DNA from: Spirochaetia bacterium | GTDB taxonomy: Bacteria > Spirochaetota > Spirochaetia > PWKH01 | NCBI GenBank assembly: GCA_007128345.1 | Contig: SKXS01000043.1 | Location: 1 to 14,470 of the forward strand | DNA: 14,470 bases | Reading direction: 5' to 3' | Shown: piece after piece, positions 7,341-14,470 of the stretch | Layout of the letters: each line of letters opens with the position of its first letter | Position numbering within the stretch: the stretch's first letter is position 1 | Program-made: the position numbers and the translations under genes | Notes under the pieces: generated by a model | What the model saw: the letters and a program-made list of their open reading frames with translations, nothing else | The model's database searches: none | What the model was told of the DNA's origin: nothing

Positions 7341-8077
7341 ATCGAAGCGGCACCGTCAAGGGACTTATCCTTATAATCCTCCTTTGGTATGCAGCCGCCC
7401 TCCTCGTCAGATCCCCAATCGTACCCTACCCCCACCTGGTAGGCACCCGCATCATTGAGGAAGCTGCAAGGAGACCAATCTACCTCCACACAGTGCTGAG
7501 TCTCTACCGGGCAGTCATGGGCATGCTCCTTGCGATAGCAGCAGCCGTTCCCTTGGGGATTGCCGCAGGAAGCAAACCGGCCCTGGGAGACGTGATCAAT
7601 CCCCTGCTGTACATGGGATACCCTGTCCCCAAGATTGCCTTCCTTCCCGTGTTCATGGTGCTCTTTGGCATCGGCGATGCCGCAAAGATTATCCTTATTG
7701 CAGTCATCATATGCTTCCCCATGGCAATTTCCGTACGGGACGGGGTAAACGAGCTCTCTGCAGGATTCACGGACCTGGCAAAGGCTTTCCACCTCTCCTC
7801 CCGGGCATACCTCAAGGAGATCCTCCTTCCGGGCATCCTCCCGAGAATCTTCTCATCCTTGCGCATATCCCTGGGTATTTCCCTTTCGGTCCTGTTCTTC
7901 AGCGAAAACTTTGCCGCCAGCTACGGCCTCGGACTGTTCATCATGAACAGCTGGATCATGGCTGACTACATCAGCATGTATTCAGGTATCGTCATCCTGG
8001 GCTTGGTTGGATTTTTCCTCTACCGAGTAATCGACATGCTGGAAAAACTATGCATCCCCTGGGCCAGGGGCAGATGA
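7337..8077 (+). CDS. ABC transporter permease (NitT/TauT family)
   Basis: This 246-residue inner-membrane subunit has about six predicted helices. Hydrophobic runs lie near residues 9-24, 58-78, 95-113, 116-132, about 172-192 and 210-232. The cytoplasmic coupling loop is recognisable at about 146-169 (DLAKAFHLSSRAYLKEILLPGILP as separate blocks DLAKAFHLSS and KEILLPGILP). It has His152 where most family members carry the conserved Gly of the EAA motif. The ATG overlaps the ATPase stop (ATGA, 7337-7340), and GGGAGG at 7325-7330 serves as Shine-Dalgarno. It overlaps the following peptidase start in the same way, so it is the third gene of one operon. Confidence 0.93.
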   Translation: MNRSGTVKGLILIILLWYAAALLVRSPIVPYPHLVGTRIIEEAARRPIYLHTVLSLYRAVMGMLLAIAAAVPLGIAAGSKPALGDVINPLLYMGYPVPKIAFLPVFMVLFGIGDAAKIILIAVIICFPMAISVRDGVNELSAGFTDLAKAFHLSSRAYLKEILLPGILPRIFSSLRISLGISLSVLFFSENFAASYGLGLFIMNSWIMADYISMYSGIVILGLVGFFLYRVIDMLEKLCIPWARGR

Positions 8078-9297
8078 CACAGCCTTCCCTCTCTGCTACA
8101 CTCGCTCCCATGCAGACCACTGAATACATAGCGCAGATAGTTGCAGAATTGTGCAAGGATGCTTCAGGGCGCCCTACGGGGAGCAAGGCCAACCAGCAGG
8201 CTGCCGCATACAGCAGGCACCAGCTGCATGCGATGGGATACCAGGTGAGACTCGACCGGTTTCCCTGCATGGACTGGCAGGACCTGGGCTCCGTCCTCAA
8301 CGCCGGAGGAGATGCCGTACCCGTACAGACCAGTCCCTATGCACCTTCCGGGCAAGCTTCGGGAATAGTGGAAAAGGCATCCTCGCTTGGTGAGCTCAAG
8401 AGACTTCGCCGCAGGAATGCAGTAATTGCAGTCAGCGGCGAATTGACCCGGGAACCCCTGATGCCGAAGAACTTTCCCTTCTACAACCCTGATGAGCACC
8501 GGGAAATCATCTCACTGCTGGAAGCACTTGAACCGCAGGCGGTCATTGCCGTAACCTCCTCAGCTAAGCCGGTTACGGTCTTTGAAGACGGCGATCTCAC
8601 CTTTCCATCGGTGACAGTATGTGAAGAGCACGCAGAAGCGCTGCTGAGCCGCACACCTGCACGGGCAGAACTGATAGTGCGTACCCGATCAGCTTCATCG
8701 GAGGGTGCCAACTGCATCGCATTGAAGGATACCGGAGCTGCAGAGCGCATCGTCATCTGCGCCCATATCGACACCCATCGCGGATCACCGGGCGCTTTGG
8801 ACAATGCAGCGGGAGTTTCAGTCGTACTGGCTTCAGCAGCGCTGCTGAGGGAGTACCGCGGTCCGTTCAACCTGGAGTTCGTGCTCTTCAATGGAGAAGA
8901 TTACTACTCTAATCCGGGTGAGCAGCTCTATGTGGCCCAAAACAGGGAACGGTTTTCTTCAGTAGCCCTGGCCGTCAATATTGACGGTGCGGGATACCGT
9001 GCAGGCAGAACTGCCTGCACATGCTACCAGTGCGATGAGCATCTCAGCGCTGCCTTGGCAGAACTTGTCCGCAGTGAACCCGACTGCGTCCTGGGAGCGC
9101 CCTGGTACGAATCAGACCACAGCCTGTTCATTCAGCACGGGTGTCCGGCTGCTGCTATGACATCAGAGATGCTGGAGGAAGTAATGACAGTCACCCATAC
9201 CCCAATGGATACAGTTAACCAGCTGAATATCGGCACCCTCGCGACAGCCGCACGGATGACTGTTCGCATGGTGGAAACGCTGCATACGCTTATATGA
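8074..9297 (+). CDS. M28-family zinc metallopeptidase/amidohydrolase, cytoplasmic
   Basis: This 407-residue enzyme is expected to hydrolyse a peptide or amide bond using two Zn ions. The metal-binding set of family M28 is complete: H231 (AHIDTH), bridging D243 (GALDNAAG), catalytic E275 with metal ligand D276 (FNGEDYY), D304 (NIDGAG) and H375 (VTHTPMD). Residues about 80-215 form an insert of the kind that in many M28 proteins is a PA-like domain. Three starts are possible. I prefer 8074 because it overlaps the permease stop by ATGA and has AGGGG at 8066-8070; the frame also has ATGs at 8050 and 8110. There is no signal peptide. Co-transcription with an importer suggests that it acts on the imported compound. 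Specificity is unknown. Its 3' end overlaps the convergent SPT-like gene by 8 bp. Confidence 0.88.
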   Translation: MTQPSLSATLAPMQTTEYIAQIVAELCKDASGRPTGSKANQQAAAYSRHQLHAMGYQVRLDRFPCMDWQDLGSVLNAGGDAVPVQTSPYAPSGQASGIVEKASSLGELKRLRRRNAVIAVSGELTREPLMPKNFPFYNPDEHREIISLLEALEPQAVIAVTSSAKPVTVFEDGDLTFPSVTVCEEHAEALLSRTPARAELIVRTRSASSEGANCIALKDTGAAERIVICAHIDTHRGSPGALDNAAGVSVVLASAALLREYRGPFNLEFVLFNGEDYYSNPGEQLYVAQNRERFSSVALAVNIDGAGYRAGRTACTCYQCDEHLSAALAELVRSEPDCVLGAPWYESDHSLFIQHGCPAAAMTSEMLEEVMTVTHTPMDTVNQLNIGTLATAARMTVRMVETLHTLI

Positions 9298-10498
9298 TGC
9301 CGAGCTTGCCCGCCTCCTCCCTGGTTACCTGGGCAAACTGGTCAAGTTCCGAGTCCGTATGGACCGCCATGAAGGATACGCGAAGCAGCGATCGTTTCGG
9401 GGGTACAGCAGGGCTGATGACCGGATTCACGTAAATTCCGCGGTCGTAGAGGGCCTTCCACAGTTGGAAGGTCAGCTGGTTGTCACCGATGACAATGGGC
9501 ATAATAGGGGTCTGGGACGTCCCCACATCAAATCCCATTGCCCTGAACTCGCTAAGCATCCGCTTTGCTATGTCCTGGAGACGGGTGATCCGCTCCGGTT
9601 CAATCAACATGATCTCCAGCGCTTTCCTGGCTGCGGCAATATTTGCCGGAGGCATGGATGCGCTGAATATGAGTGAGCGGGCATGATGGCGTATGTAGTC
9701 AATCAGCTCCTCGCTCCCCGCGACAAAGCCCCCTATGGACCCGAAGGATTTCGAAAAGGTGCACATGAGCACATCTGCCAGCTCCTCTCCCCCGCCGTAG
9801 TACTCGCAGGTCCCCCTGCCGGATTCACCGATTACCCCCAACGCATGGGCTTCATCAATGTATACTCCCGCATCATACGCTTCAGCCAGAGCCCTGATTT
9901 CCGGGAGCAGCGCTATGTCTCCCTCCATTGAAAAGACTCCGTCAATGACTATCAGCTTGGGTGCTTCCGGAGATATACATGAGAGCACCCGCTCAAGGTC
10001 CTTCATGCTGTTGTGCTTGTACCGATGCAGAGTCACCTGTTTCTTAGTTCCGTCAGCCAGGAATATGCCGTCAAAGATAGATGCATGGTTGAACTTATCG
10101 CATATTACATGATCGCCCCTTCCCAGGAGCGCGGAAAGGGCTCCCAGGTTTGTCTGGTAGCCCGTGGAAAAACATACTGCCGATTCACGCCCGACAAACT
10201 CGGCAAGTTCCTCCTCGAACTCCACATGAAGGTCCAGCGTTCCGTTCATGAACCGTGATCCTGAACAGCTCGTTCCGTAGCGTTCCACCACCTCTTCAGC
10301 AGCTTCCTTGAGCCGAGGGTCATTTGCCAGGCCGAGGTAGTTGTTTGATCCCATCATGAGCAGTGCCCGGTCTTCGATATATACTTTGGAGCCCTGGCTC
10401 CGCTGGATCGGCTTGAAATAGGGATACCATCCGGCTGCACGGGCCATCCTGGCATCCTGGAACTGCGCTGTTTTGGCAAAAATTGGCTTATCCTTCAT
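9290..10498 (-). CDS. spt: Serine palmitoyltransferase-like alpha-oxoamine synthase (PLP)
   Basis: This 402-residue PLP enzyme is expected to condense serine with a fatty acyl thioester to give 3-ketodihydrosphingosine. Family marks are: GSNNYLGL (50-57), GTSCSGSRFMNGT (75-87), H138 that stacks on PLP (NHAS), D215 and H218 (DEAHALG), the Schiff-base K250 (TFSKSFGSIGG) and a substrate-binding Arg in SLLRVSF. The blocks CFSTGYQTNLG, HNSMKDLERVL, DGVFSMEGDI and LWKALYDRGIYVN run closely parallel to the soluble Sphingomonas SPT as I remember it. AONS (BioF) and KBL are related alternatives. The gene next to it argues for SPT, and no biotin gene is near. It is soluble, without membrane helices. 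Its ATG lies 12 bp after the KDSR-like stop, behind GGAAGAAGAG (10501-10510), so the two are one operon. Confidence 0.82.
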   Translation of the reverse strand: MKDKPIFAKTAQFQDARMARAAGWYPYFKPIQRSQGSKVYIEDRALLMMGSNNYLGLANDPRLKEAAEEVVERYGTSCSGSRFMNGTLDLHVEFEEELAEFVGRESAVCFSTGYQTNLGALSALLGRGDHVICDKFNHASIFDGIFLADGTKKQVTLHRYKHNSMKDLERVLSCISPEAPKLIVIDGVFSMEGDIALLPEIRALAEAYDAGVYIDEAHALGVIGESGRGTCEYYGGGEELADVLMCTFSKSFGSIGGFVAGSEELIDYIRHHARSLIFSASMPPANIAAARKALEIMLIEPERITRLQDIAKRMLSEFRAMGFDVGTSQTPIMPIVIGDNQLTFQLWKALYDRGIYVNPVISPAVPPKRSLLRVSFMAVHTDSELDQFAQVTREEAGKLGII

Positions 10499-10510
10499 TA
10501 CTCTTCTTCC

Positions 10511-11317
10511 TTACGTGTTTTCCACAGTACTTTTGCGTACGATCGAGTCCGCTACCCGATATACTAATCCGGGCAGCAGTCGCTTCAACAGATACACCAT
10601 CGCACCCTGCATGCCAGGTACAATCATAAAATGTCCCCTGCGCATGCCCCGGAACATCGCTGCGGCTACTGCCTCAGCACTCATCACCCCAGCGCTTCCG
10701 CTCAGCGCCCGGGTTTCGGGGGGTTTTGTTCGATTCTCCTCTTCAAGCATCGGCGTATCGGTATCGGGGGGACAGAGCACATGCACTCTGATTCCCCGGT
10801 GTACCAGCTCGCTCCTGAGCGCTTCGCTCAAGCCTACCAGCGCAAATTTGGACGCACTGTACGCTGTGTATCCAAAGGTGCCAACAAGTCCTGCCAGCGA
10901 AGAGACATTGACAATGGAACTCCCCCGTTCCATGAAGGGTACGACGGTTTTCAGCACGTTCCAGCATCCGGTGAGATTTGTCGACAGAACCTGGTCAAAG
11001 ACATCGGAATCCGTCAAGCTGAAATACCCGGGAAACGTCATGCCGGCAGAGTTCATAACAAAATCAGGGGGCTGTTTCTCACACACAGGAGCAAGCTCCC
11101 GCTGAACCGCCGTTCGGTCGGTCACATCAAGCTGGAGGGTGCTCACACGCTCCGCGCCTCCCTGGGCTGAAAGTATCTCTGATGCGTTTTGAAGCTTCCG
11201 CGCATCCCGGGAAACCAGCAGCACCGTGCATCCCGAGGAAACCAGTACACCCGCAGCAGCCAGGCCTATGCCGCTGCTTCCTCCGGTGATGACTGCATGA
11301 GTATAGGTGCCCTGCAT
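10511..11317 (-). CDS. 3-ketodihydrosphingosine reductase-like SDR (KDSR type)
   Basis: This 268-residue short-chain dehydrogenase is expected to reduce 3-ketodihydrosphingosine to dihydrosphingosine with NADPH. Key points are the cofactor loop TGGSSGIG (11-18), R37 after strand two (favours NADPH), NSAG (89-92), Ser139/140 and the catalytic Y153 and K157 (YSASK). Beyond the generic SDR fold, PPDTDTP (183-189) and ENRTKPPET (194-202), with DSIVRKS near the end, match a block diagnostic of eukaryotic KDSR/FVT1 and Tsc10-like enzymes. A hydrophobic patch at about 231-255 may dock it to the membrane. An ATG at 11458 is open in frame. The ATG at 11317 is chosen because AAGGAG (11324-11329) precedes it and the SDR fold begins at once. 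It is the first gene of the operon with the SPT-like gene. Confidence 0.85.
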   Translation of the reverse strand: MQGTYTHAVITGGSSGIGLAAAGVLVSSGCTVLLVSRDARKLQNASEILSAQGGAERVSTLQLDVTDRTAVQRELAPVCEKQPPDFVMNSAGMTFPGYFSLTDSDVFDQVLSTNLTGCWNVLKTVVPFMERGSSIVNVSSLAGLVGTFGYTAYSASKFALVGLSEALRSELVHRGIRVHVLCPPDTDTPMLEEENRTKPPETRALSGSAGVMSAEAVAAAMFRGMRRGHFMIVPGMQGAMVYLLKRLLPGLVYRVADSIVRKSTVENT

Positions 11318-11347
11318 GCGCTTCTCCTTGCCGATCCTGCTGGTTTT

Positions 11348-11434
11348 CTGGTGCATGGTACTCCAAATACCTCTGTAATTGCAACTCCTGCGTACCAAAG
11401 ACATGGCCTGCTGACCCACATGACAATGCACCAG
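11348..11434. repeat. Inverted repeat in the divergent KDSR/methyltransferase gap
   Basis: CTGGTGCAT (11348-11356) and its exact reverse complement ATGCACCAG (11426-11434) bracket most of the 130-bp divergent intergenic region. CATGGTA is repeated directly at 11354-11360 and 11439-11445. A candidate minus-strand promoter, TTGCAA (11379-11384) with TACCAT (11355-11360) at 18-bp spacing, overlaps the left copy. This could be a paired operator or chance. Confidence 0.35.
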
Positions 11435-11447
11435 CTTCCATGGTAGC

Positions 11448-12095
11448 ATGCATTCCATGCATACACCAGCTTGCCCCCTGTGCGAATCTGCCTCAACCTT
11501 GTGCTATTCAGGCAGGCAGGGCACGTACTTCCGATGCAGCGGGTGCAGATCAGCATTCCTTGACCCCGCACTGCGGTTGAGCCGGTCAGAGGAAAAAGCC
11601 CGCTATGATCTCCATAACAATGATGTTGCTGATCCCCGGTACCGCGCATTCGGCCAGCCCATGGCAGATATGGTCATGGCATGGTTCACCCCGTCTCACC
11701 GGGGTCTGGACTTCGGGGCGGGAAGCGGTCCGGTAATTTCGAGGATCCTTGAGGAGCACGGCTTTCAGACCGCGCTTTATGATCCTTTCTACCATGACAA
11801 TCCGGATGTCCTGAAGCAGGAGTACGACTACATAATCTGCTGCGAGGTGATCGAACATTTTCATGACCCGAAGCAGACCTTTATGATTCTCAGAAAGCTG
11901 CTGGGCTCCGGAGGAAAGCTGTTCTGCAGGACATCGCTGCTCCATGATGACGTGGACTTCCCCTTGTGGTACTACAAGAATGATGAAACCCATGTATTTT
12001 TCTATCATCCGGAAGCATGTGTGTGGATTGCGGACCGTTTGGGGTTTTCAGGAGTGCGGATCTGCGGGCATACCTATGTGATTTTCTCCGGATGA
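11448..12095 (+). CDS. SAM-dependent class I methyltransferase with N-terminal zinc-ribbon-like CxxC pairs
   Basis: The protein has 215 residues, or 212 if the second ATG at 11457 is used. Two CxxC pairs (C9/C12 and C30/C33) form a probable zinc knuckle. A Methyltransf_23-type domain follows: SAM motif I LDFGAGSG (87-94), an acidic residue after strand two (YDP, D112), and CCEVIEHFHDP (131-141), a block common in UbiG/BioC-like enzymes. The substrate is unknown. The CxxC-plus-Methyltransf_23 layout occurs in small methyltransferases of lipid, sugar and RNA pathways. No Shine-Dalgarno precedes either ATG, and both fall in an ATGCAT-rich inverted repeat (11447-11462), so the start is uncertain. 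It is divergent from the KDSR-SPT operon and 64 bp from the next gene, which has its own promoter. Confidence 0.85.
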   Translation: MHSMHTPACPLCESASTLCYSGRQGTYFRCSGCRSAFLDPALRLSRSEEKARYDLHNNDVADPRYRAFGQPMADMVMAWFTPSHRGLDFGAGSGPVISRILEEHGFQTALYDPFYHDNPDVLKQEYDYIICCEVIEHFHDPKQTFMILRKLLGSGGKLFCRTSLLHDDVDFPLWYYKNDETHVFFYHPEACVWIADRLGFSGVRICGHTYVIFSG

Positions 12096-12107
12096 CCATA
12101 GCTATCT

Positions 12108-12136
12108 TTGCCAATCTGCCGCCTTTGGTATATACT
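12108..12136 (+). promoter_or_regulatory. Strong sigma-70-type promoter of the ankyrin lipoprotein gene
   Basis: TTGCCA (12108-12113) and TATACT (12131-12136) are exactly 17 bp apart, each differing from consensus at one base. The start would be near 12143. The leader is short and the Shine-Dalgarno AGGAGG (12148-12153) lies 5 bp before the ATG. Confidence 0.75.
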
Positions 12137-12158
12137 GAAGCAGTAACAGGAGGTTTCC

Positions 12159-13805
12159 ATGAGGAGTTTCAGAGGTGCGCTCATCGTGATCGCAGCTGTG
12201 ATGCTGGCTGCAGGCTGCGTTACTCCGCCCCCGCCGGAGGTGATGCCTCCCCCTGAACCGGTTCCTCCCCCCGTACCAGTTGAGCCGCCGCCTGTGGTGG
12301 AGGTTCCTCCTGAGCCCGTGCTCAGGGAAGTGGTCATTGCCTATACGGGCAACCGTATGGGAAAAGATGAGCTGCCCTATGCCCTGCTGAAGTCATACGC
12401 AGAGAGTGCTGACCGGCTGCTGCTCATTGATGCAGGCAATACTATTGCCGGCACTGACTTTGCGCTCATAGACGAAGGCAGGGGCGTGATCACCATCATG
12501 AGTGAAACCGGTTACCACGCATTTATCCCCGGATCCCATGACTTCTCCTACGACGCCCTTCGCCTTGAAGAGCTCTCCAAGATTGCATCATTTCCCTTCA
12601 TCAGTTCCAACATACGCGGAGCTGACTTCATCATGCCCGTCTATACCTGGGAAATTGATGAGATCACCATAGGTGTCTTTGCCGTATCCTCCCAGGATAT
12701 TTTTTCATCCCTCCATGAAGATCTCTACGCGGGTCTTTCATTGGACGGGTATCTTGCGTCCGTCAGCCGGGCGTTTGAGCTGCTCGGTGAGCAGGAAGCC
12801 GACGTAATCATCGGCATAACTGATATCGGCCTGCTTGCCCTGGATCTTCCTGCGGAACAGCTGCAGCAGCTGCAGCAGGAACTCAGCCCTGCAGACCTCA
12901 TCATCGACACAGGATATACCGACGATGTCAGGGAGATTCGTGAATTCCCCTACGGGTACCTGGTCAGCGACCCCGGAGGTCCGGATCGCCTGGCTGAAAT
13001 CACCATCAGCCTTGAGGACTTCACCGTCACCGACATGCGCTACCAGTCCCTCACCGAAGAGCAGATGCTCCGGCAGGGGCTGCAGCCCAGCAGGTTCATC
13101 GAGTCGCTCATCCAGGCAGTGCTGGAGGAACACCAGTATATTATCAGCCGGGCACGCTCCTACATAGATGACACGGGCATCAATGAGGCCGACAGGTTCG
13201 GCATCACCCCCCTGATGAACGCGCTGCAGTACGATGAGCCCCCTGAAATTATCAGGATACTCCTTGAAGAGGGAGCTGCCGTCGAGCGCAAGGACTTATA
13301 CGGGACAACTCCCCTTATGTACGCTGCATGGATCAACACCCATCCGCGGGTCATATCCATACTGCTCAGAGAGGGAGCGGATCCTCGCATAGAGGACGAG
13401 GAGGGTTGGAACGCCCTTATGCGGGGAGTGCTCAATGAAAATCCCCGGGTTATCACATTCCTGCTTGAACGGGGAGCTGACGTGAATGCAGTCAACTCCG
13501 AAGGCTGGACCGCGCTTATGTACGCTGCGGGCTTCAGCAGCACTCCCGAGGCTGTAGATATCCTCATTGAAGCCGGTGCTGGGGTAAACATGCAGAATGA
13601 AGAGGGGCTGACTGCGCTCATGTATGCTGCAGGCTTTACTCAGGATGAGCAGATCATCGTCCGGCTCCTGGAAGCAGGGGCGGATGCGTCAATGCGAGAC
13701 GTTACGGGAGCTTCCGCGTACGATTACGCCGCGCGCAACCGCAGTCTTTCCGGCAGCCAGGTGCTTGAGGAGCTCAGGAAGGCCTCTCTGGAGCATCAGC
13801 AGTAG
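12159..13805 (+). CDS. Lipoprotein: degenerate UshA/5'-nucleotidase-like phosphoesterase domain plus five ankyrin repeats
   Basis: The 548-residue product starts with a lipoprotein signal (MLAAGC, lipidated C20). Ala at -3 instead of Leu fits the relaxed spirochaetal lipobox. A Pro/Val/Glu-rich tether follows (22-54). Residues about 57-300 track the UshA-type metallophosphoesterase fold, but its metal ligands are replaced: the usual TNDIHG reads TGNRMG (63-68), DAGD reads DAGN (91-94), GNHEFD reads GSHDFS (125-130), and the later SHLG and GHTH positions read TDIG (221-224) and DTGYTD. Only H127 survives, so catalysis is unlikely and a binding role is inferred. Residues about 346-525 hold five ankyrin repeats with a 33-34 residue period (TPLM, ALMY, LLEEGA and GADVNA cores). 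The protein is probably periplasmic, anchored to the inner or outer membrane. The stop overlaps the convergent SDR gene by 10 bp. Confidence 0.87.
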   Translation: MRSFRGALIVIAAVMLAAGCVTPPPPEVMPPPEPVPPPVPVEPPPVVEVPPEPVLREVVIAYTGNRMGKDELPYALLKSYAESADRLLLIDAGNTIAGTDFALIDEGRGVITIMSETGYHAFIPGSHDFSYDALRLEELSKIASFPFISSNIRGADFIMPVYTWEIDEITIGVFAVSSQDIFSSLHEDLYAGLSLDGYLASVSRAFELLGEQEADVIIGITDIGLLALDLPAEQLQQLQQELSPADLIIDTGYTDDVREIREFPYGYLVSDPGGPDRLAEITISLEDFTVTDMRYQSLTEEQMLRQGLQPSRFIESLIQAVLEEHQYIISRARSYIDDTGINEADRFGITPLMNALQYDEPPEIIRILLEEGAAVERKDLYGTTPLMYAAWINTHPRVISILLREGADPRIEDEEGWNALMRGVLNENPRVITFLLERGADVNAVNSEGWTALMYAAGFSSTPEAVDILIEAGAGVNMQNEEGLTALMYAAGFTQDEQIIVRLLEAGADASMRDVTGASAYDYAARNRSLSGSQVLEELRKASLEHQQ

Positions 13806-14470
13806 ATCATCTTCCTGGTCATGCCGCCGTCAATGACTATCTGCTCGCCGGTAATGAATTCCGCATCAGCTGAAAGCAGGTAGCGCACCATCAGGGCAAT
13901 ATCCTCCGCACGGCCTGCCCTCCCTGCCGGATGCTGGAGATGATCCTCTTCACTAAGGGATTCAGGGCTTCTCAGACGGCGTTTCTTCATACCCGATACA
14001 TCTATCCAGCCTGGACTCACCGCATTGACCCTGATCCTGGGACCCAGGCTTACAGCGAGGCTGTGGGTAAGTGAAACAATCCCCCCCTTGGATGCGCTGT
14101 AGGCTTCGGTATCGGGTTCCGACATGAGCGCCCGGGTGGAAGCGATATTTACAATAGCAGAACCAGTGTCCATGAGCGGGGTGCCGTACTTGGCCGTCAG
14201 GAACACCGAAGTAAGATTGGTATTGATCACACGCATCCAATCCGACAGATCAAGGTCAGTCACGGGAACATTGCAGCTGATGCCTGCATTGTTGACTATT
14301 CCGCAAAGCTTCGGCATGTCGCTCTCCACAAAATCGAAAACCCTGATAACATCCTCTTCGTTCCCCACGTCCGCCAGGGTGCCGTGGAGCGCTTCATGAT
14401 CCAGTTCCTCCAGCGTTTCATCCAGGGCCTCCCGATCATTGTCGGCAATGACAACCGTGTAACCTGAATC
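13796..14470 (-). CDS. Short-chain dehydrogenase/reductase, N-terminus outside the window
   Basis: The frame stays open to the right edge, so the GTG at 14368 is an internal codon and not the start. The TGxxxGIG cofactor loop lies beyond 14470. The 224 visible residues begin near the end of the first cofactor-binding helix. A strand-two aspartate (VVIADND) suggests NAD(H). NNAG is present (60-63), as is the catalytic set S111, Y124 and K128 (IAS...YSASK), VSPGW and the C-terminal FITGEQIVIDGG typical of classical SDRs such as FabG-like and sugar or polyol dehydrogenases. It lacks the KDSR-specific blocks of the SDR at 10511, so the two are not recent duplicates. The substrate is unknown. Confidence 0.92.
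   Translation of the reverse strand, partial: DSGYTVVIADNDREALDETLEELDHEALHGTLADVGNEEDVIRVFDFVESDMPKLCGIVNNAGISCNVPVTDLDLSDWMRVINTNLTSVFLTAKYGTPLMDTGSAIVNIASTRALMSEPDTEAYSASKGGIVSLTHSLAVSLGPRIRVNAVSPGWIDVSGMKKRRLRSPESLSEEDHLQHPAGRAGRAEDIALMVRYLLSADAEFITGEQIVIDGGMTRKMIYC

Noticed and set aside
9290..10498. Biotin-pathway BioF or threonine-pathway KBL identity
   Set aside because: Family-level features are shared, but the blocks fit soluble SPT better, the operon partner is KDSR-like, and no bio or tdh gene is near.
11318..11458. 47-residue N-terminal extension of the KDSR-like SDR
   Set aside because: It is Cys/His/Trp-rich with no SDR character and crosses the divergent promoter region; a strong Shine-Dalgarno marks 11317.
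12858..12878. CAG/CTG-type repeat as a phase-variable tract
   Set aside because: It is a short in-frame QLQQLQQ helix segment with mixed CTG and CAG codons, too short and interrupted for slippage switching.
13796..14368. Complete SDR gene starting at GTG 14368
   Set aside because: The frame continues to the window edge with typical SDR sequence, so this GTG is an internal valine codon.

Overview
The window is about 14.5 kb of moderately GC-rich, densely packed bacterial DNA. It holds thirteen protein genes, two of them cut by the window edges. I see no tRNA, rRNA, IS element, phage gene or CRISPR array, and no gene-free stretch exceeds about 215 bp. The gene set suggests a spirochaete-like or other diderm, Na+-using anaerobe: a membrane pyrophosphatase with Na+/K+-type residues, an LeuT-type Na+ symporter, exported proteins, and a lipoprotein with a relaxed lipobox followed by ankyrin repeats. 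That assignment is an inference, and no marker gene is present to settle it.

Left third (1-5500). The window opens with the C-terminal part of a cN-II-type purine 5'-nucleotidase. Next is a Na+:neurotransmitter-symporter-family transporter with its own promoter, a possible palindromic operator and a terminator. A minus-strand exported protein of unknown function follows. Then comes a 57-residue protein of unknown function with a near-consensus promoter, which shares a very long bidirectional hairpin terminator with the convergent hppA gene.

Middle (5500-9300). Divergent from hppA is a compact four-gene unit: exported NitT/TauT/NMT1-type binding protein, ABC ATPase, ABC permease and a cytoplasmic M28 metallopeptidase. 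The last three genes are joined by ATGA stop/start overlaps. This looks like an uptake-and-hydrolysis module for an unknown small molecule.

Right third (9290-14470). A minus-strand two-gene operon encodes a 3-ketodihydrosphingosine-reductase-like SDR and a serine-palmitoyltransferase-like alpha-oxoamine synthase. These are the first two steps of sphingoid-base synthesis, and this pair is the most interesting content of the window. Divergent from it is a small zinc-ribbon SAM methyltransferase. Next is a lipoprotein that joins a phosphoesterase-like domain, with its metal-binding residues replaced, to five ankyrin repeats. The window ends inside a second, unrelated SDR gene. Two convergent gene pairs overlap at their stop codons.
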